DNA from: Streptomyces panaciradicis
GTDB lineage: Bacteria; Actinomycetota; Actinomycetes; Streptomycetales; Streptomycetaceae
Assembly (NCBI RefSeq): GCF_023516615.1
Contig: NZ_JAMGBF010000022.1
Span: 62,001 to 126,000, forward strand
Direction of reading: 5' to 3'
Length of the DNA: 64,000 nt
This document shows, in pieces, positions 61,470-64,000 of the stretch (positions are counted from its first letter, which is position 1; the number at the start of each line of letters is the position of its first letter). A program made the translations under genes and the position numbers. Under the pieces are notes generated by a model, which was not told the origin of the DNA, ran no database searches, and saw only the letters and a program-made list of their open reading frames with translations.

Positions 61470-62159
61470 TCATGCAGCTCGCTGTCGGTCTAGCCGGGCG
61501 GTGGCGAGATCGATGCGCGACGGGTGGGGAGCCGCCCGTACGGTGTTGCCCCTGGCGGTGCCGTCAGGGTTCGTCCGCCGTTGACGGCACGGCGCACCCG
61601 CAGGTGCGTGGCACCACTCGCACCGGACGCTGAGCGCGTCGGGGACGCCGCTGGCGCCGGCAGCTTCGCGCGCGGCGCGGGTCCGACGGTAGCCGGCCAG
61701 CTCGGCGCGGACAGCCGGCGGGATGCACGACCCGATCTCGCGCAGGCGCTCCTCGATGTCGCGGGACCGGCCACCGCTGGTGATCTGCTGGTGCGTCGAG
61801 GGGGCGGCCATACCGGCGGCGACAGCGTTGCGGGACCGGAGCAGCTCGGCTCGCCAGGCGGCTGGATCGTCCGGGTCGGCAGCCGGTGTGGGGTCGGTGT
61901 GCCGGTCGAGGCGGTCGCGTCGGTGGGCACGCCACTTGCGGGCGATGTCCACGGGCAGGATCGGGTACGGCGAGTCGAGGACGTGGGACCGTATCGCCTC
62001 GCGGACGTCCCAGCCGTGGTCGGTGGCGAAGGGCACGTCGTCGAGCAGCTCCTGCCACTGGGCGATCTGGTCACCCGCTTCGCCCGGGCCGGTGCGGATG
62101 GTGCGGGGGTCCAGGCGGCCGATGTAGGCGAGGATGGCGGCGATTTCGTTGCGCTCCAG
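61470..62159 (-). CDS. zinc-finger protein of the element's replication module (apparent CTG start)
   Basis: A 229-residue protein if started at CTG 62159: ERNEIAAILAYIGRLDPRTIR, then WQELLDDVPFATDHGWDVREAIRSH, PVDIARKWRAHRRDRL, and a C-terminal CEWCHAPAGAPCR zinc motif. The same layout is found beside replication genes of actinomycete phages and elements. An AAGGAG site lies nine bases before CTG 62159 and overlaps the upstream gene's TAA; the first in-frame GTG (62036) would cut away the conserved first 41 residues. Confidence 0.75.
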   Translation of the reverse strand: MERNEIAAILAYIGRLDPRTIRTGPGEAGDQIAQWQELLDDVPFATDHGWDVREAIRSHVLDSPYPILPVDIARKWRAHRRDRLDRHTDPTPAADPDDPAAWRAELLRSRNAVAAGMAAPSTHQQITSGGRSRDIEERLREIGSCIPPAVRAELAGYRRTRAAREAAGASGVPDALSVRCEWCHAPAGAPCRQRRTNPDGTARGNTVRAAPHPSRIDLATARLDRQRAA

Positions 62160-62172
62160 GGGTGGTTACTCC

Positions 62173-63015
62173 TTACGATCCGGTCGGTTCGTCGAGGGCG
62201 GCGAGCAGGGCGGCCATGTGCGCTTCGGAGCGCGTCATGCCGGTGGTCGAGGTGGGCGTGCCGCCGGGCAGGGCGTAGAGGTTGGGGCGGCCAGGGGTGG
62301 GGGTGCGCTCGCGGGCGATCCACGCGCGCCAGTCGGCAGCCCAGGCTGCAGCGGTGCGGGGGTCCCAGGTGGCCCGGTAGGTGCGCCACTTCTCGTCGGC
62401 GGCGTGCAGGGCATGCTCGCCGAGTCGGGCGAGGTGGCCGTGGTCCTGCAGCCAGGCCCGGGCGTCGTCGTCGATCTGCCAGTCGGTGGCGGAGATGAGC
62501 GGGGCAGAGCTGCTGCTGTTACTACCGTTCACCTTCGGTTCTCTTCTGTTCTGGGGGTCGGAATCCGCACCCCCAGAGGGTCTGAATCCGACCCCCCTGG
62601 GGGTCACATTCCGTACCGGGGGATCAGATTCCGGCCCCCCGTCGAAGGCGTCGGCAGGGTCGGATTCCGGGCCCCCAGGGGTCGGATCCTGACCCCCCGG
62701 GAGGGGCAGATCCTGATCCCCCTCGGCAGCCTGTTCGGCGAGGAACCGGGCAGCGTCCGGCAGGTGGTAGTACGTCTCTCCCCGTGGCCCCTTGCGTCCG
62801 GGGAGCGGGACCAGCTCCCCGCCGGCGATCAGCTTGGCCAGTGCGTCACGCACCGCGGTGCGGGAGGCGTTCGCGCGCTTCATGAGGGTGGGCACGGACG
62901 CGTACGCGATGCAGCGCCGGTCGATGCACCGGTCGGCGATCAAAGCGAGGACCAGGCGGGCGGTGCCTTTGCTGTGGCTGTTGTTCCACACCCATTCGCG
63001 GGCGTCGTGGCTCAT
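62173..63015 (-). CDS. winged-helix replication-type protein
   Basis: A 280-residue protein: MSHDAREWVWNNSHSKGTARLVLALIADRCIDRRCIAYASVPTLMKRANASRTAVRDALAKLIAGGELV is a winged helix like those in phage and element replication initiators. A Pro/Gly/Asp-rich linker with a repeated GG-ESDP motif follows. The C-terminal region is helical (ARAWLQDHGHLARLGEHALHAADEKWRTYRATW). ATG 63015 fits. Next to the zinc-finger gene, 13 bases apart. Confidence 0.75.
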   Translation of the reverse strand: MSHDAREWVWNNSHSKGTARLVLALIADRCIDRRCIAYASVPTLMKRANASRTAVRDALAKLIAGGELVPLPGRKGPRGETYYHLPDAARFLAEQAAEGDQDLPLPGGQDPTPGGPESDPADAFDGGPESDPPVRNVTPRGVGFRPSGGADSDPQNRREPKVNGSNSSSSAPLISATDWQIDDDARAWLQDHGHLARLGEHALHAADEKWRTYRATWDPRTAAAWAADWRAWIARERTPTPGRPNLYALPGGTPTSTTGMTRSEAHMAALLAALDEPTGS

Positions 63016-63497
63016 GAGGCGGCGGCTCCTAGGTGAGGACGGTGAGATGCGGGCGGCCCTCGACGGGCGGTGCACAGGGAGAGGGGTGGCACACAGCCCC
63101 GGCCCGAAGGTGCGGGGGAGGCTGGTGGCGTCGTATGGCCAAGACAGCCACACCCATGCCGCACAAGTCCAGCATTCCGCCGGGAAATCAGACAGCTGAC
63201 GGCGAACGCTTACGACGAGCGAGGGACCAAAACTATAAACCCGAATCGCCGGTTGCCGAAATAATGCCCCGTCAGATGAAGCCAGAAGCATCACATCGAG
63301 AACCCGTTGACTCCCGCTGCGAGCGCAAGCTACAACACAACACCCCACGTCAGAGCATGTCTCCGGGCTGACGAAGCCACCGCCGACCGGATACTCGAAA
63401 CCCAGCCCGCAGGTACGTCCCGGCCGCTGAGCCGGGCGCAACATAGCCGACGATCGCCGGTTAACCAAACCGGGGATCCGGAGCTACAAATGGAGCT
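63016..63497. other. divergent regulatory region
   Basis: These 482 bases separate the leftward replication genes from the rightward XRE gene. They are less GC-rich than the surroundings (ACCAAAACTATAAACCC near 63230). No gene is supported; both promoters should lie here. Confidence 0.5.
63457..63473. promoter_or_regulatory. candidate operator upstream of the XRE gene
   Basis: CCGGTT-AACCA-AACCGG is a perfect 6-bp inverted repeat 24 bases before the XRE start. The half-site context ATCGCCGGTT recurs at 63245-63254. It is a fair candidate for autoregulation by the XRE protein. Confidence 0.45.
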
Positions 63498-63755
63498 ATG
63501 GCAGCACGATCCCTGGAAATCGGTCCGGCCGGAATACGGACCGCCCGCACCATCGAAATCCTCCGCACCGAACGCGGCCTCGCCCAGCGCGAGCTCGCCG
63601 CCCGCGTCTCCGCTTTCGGCCGTCCGATGACCAACACGATGCTGTCCCGCATCGAACGCGCCCAACGCCGCTGCGACATCGACGACCTCGTCGCCCTCGC
63701 CCAGGCCCTCCGGGTCTCGCCCCTGGCACTTCTCCACGGGGTTCAAGCCACATAG
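63498..63755 (+). CDS. XRE-family repressor
   Basis: An 85-residue DNA-binding protein consisting of a single helix-turn-helix domain (ARTIEILRTERGLAQRELAARVSAFGRPMTNTMLSRIERAQRRCDIDDLVALAQAL). Likely the element's master repressor, placed between replication and excision genes. The ATG has GGAG close upstream. Confidence 0.85.
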   Translation: MAARSLEIGPAGIRTARTIEILRTERGLAQRELAARVSAFGRPMTNTMLSRIERAQRRCDIDDLVALAQALRVSPLALLHGVQAT

Positions 63756-63888
63756 GCCCGCCTGCCACTGGCCCGGACTGCTGCCCCAAACCGCTTCCCC
63801 GAGTAAAGGACGCTTCGCCCTTGCGCCGACCTGCAATACCCCCTGCCCACGCCCGCTCTCAGTGCACCGCGAAGGAGGTGAATGTGGA

Positions 63889-64000
63889 ATGGCTGACCGC
63901 CTCCTGACCGTGGCCGAAGCCGGCGAGCTGCTCGGCACCGGCGAGCGCTTCGTCCGCCGCCTCATCGCCGAGCGCCGTATCCGCTACGTCAAGCTCGGCC
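63889..64000 (+). CDS. xis: excisionase (partial, runs off the window)
   Basis: The first 37 codons read MADRLLTVAEAGELLGTGERFVRRLIAERRIRYVKLG, the winged-helix excisionase (MerR-like HTH_17) signature. GAAGGAGGTG lies upstream of ATG 63889. In this type of element an integrase gene follows xis. Cut by the window edge. Confidence 0.88.
   Translation, partial: MADRLLTVAEAGELLGTGERFVRRLIAERRIRYVKLG

Noticed and set aside
28490..64000. A self-transmissible element with its own DNA pump
   Set aside because: No FtsK/TraB-type ATPase or type IV secretion gene is present in the window; only mobilisation genes are seen. A pump beyond the edge cannot be excluded.

Overview
The window reads as a high-GC actinomycete chromosome, most likely Streptomyces. 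The grounds are very GC-rich third codon positions, many GTG starts, GGAGG ribosome binding sites, and families typical of that genus: DUF4328, the SCO2400 and SCO5918 types, S-adenosyl methyltransferases of the DUF574 type, GAF-ANTAR proteins, DUF5994 and DUF6087. No rRNA and no complete tRNA gene was seen.

Region 1 (1-28.4 kb) looks like ordinary chromosome. It holds secreted hydrolases (2.1-4.9 and 7.6-8.6 kb), an orphan sugar-binding lipoprotein, a DUF574 methyltransferase and an S53 peptidase. A leftward operon follows (14.65 to 10.2 kb): a membrane-anchored acidic protein, ApbE flavin transferase, a ferric-reductase-like cytochrome, a NuoF-like flavoprotein and a ferredoxin. Between the cytochrome and the flavoprotein lies a tandem array of 155-bp units. 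Each unit is a small open frame that overlaps the next by GTGA, apparently amplified copies of the flavoprotein's own 5' end. Then come a two-component pair, two GAF-ANTAR proteins, a membrane-bound HTH protein divergent from a lipoprotein, a deacetylase, and an SCO5918 / DEAD-box helicase / cold-shock block.

Region 2 starts at 28444-28489, where the 3' half of a tRNA-Gly(CCC) gene, still followed by its terminator, lacks its 5' half. This is what remains at one end of an element that has integrated into a tRNA gene. Everything to the right is accessory in character. It includes a desaturase; an envelope-stress operon (two Asp23-like proteins, two small membrane proteins, a DUF6286-like protein, AmaP); STAS, GNAT and GAF-ANTAR regulators; a PP2C phosphatase; several DUF5994 copies; and many broken genes (IS110 transposase, FAD oxidoreductase, YihY, sigma factor, phosphotransferase, serine hydrolase). 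Part of the stress module recurs in inverted orientation at 45-47.5 kb.

Region 3 (53.4-58.5 kb) is a ribosomal-peptide cluster: an XRE regulator, an ATPase-fold regulator, a precursor peptide, an ATP-grasp ligase, a PIMT-like methyltransferase and a DUF6087 protein. It matches the graspetide type with aspartimide-forming methyltransferases.

Region 4 (58.5-64 kb) is the mobilisation and maintenance module of an integrative element: relaxase, MobC, a 400-bp non-coding array of GGGGAC/GTCCCC half-sites, a zinc-finger protein that appears to start at CTG, a winged-helix protein of the replication type, an XRE repressor and the start of an excisionase. An integrase and the intact tRNA-Gly are predicted just beyond the right edge.
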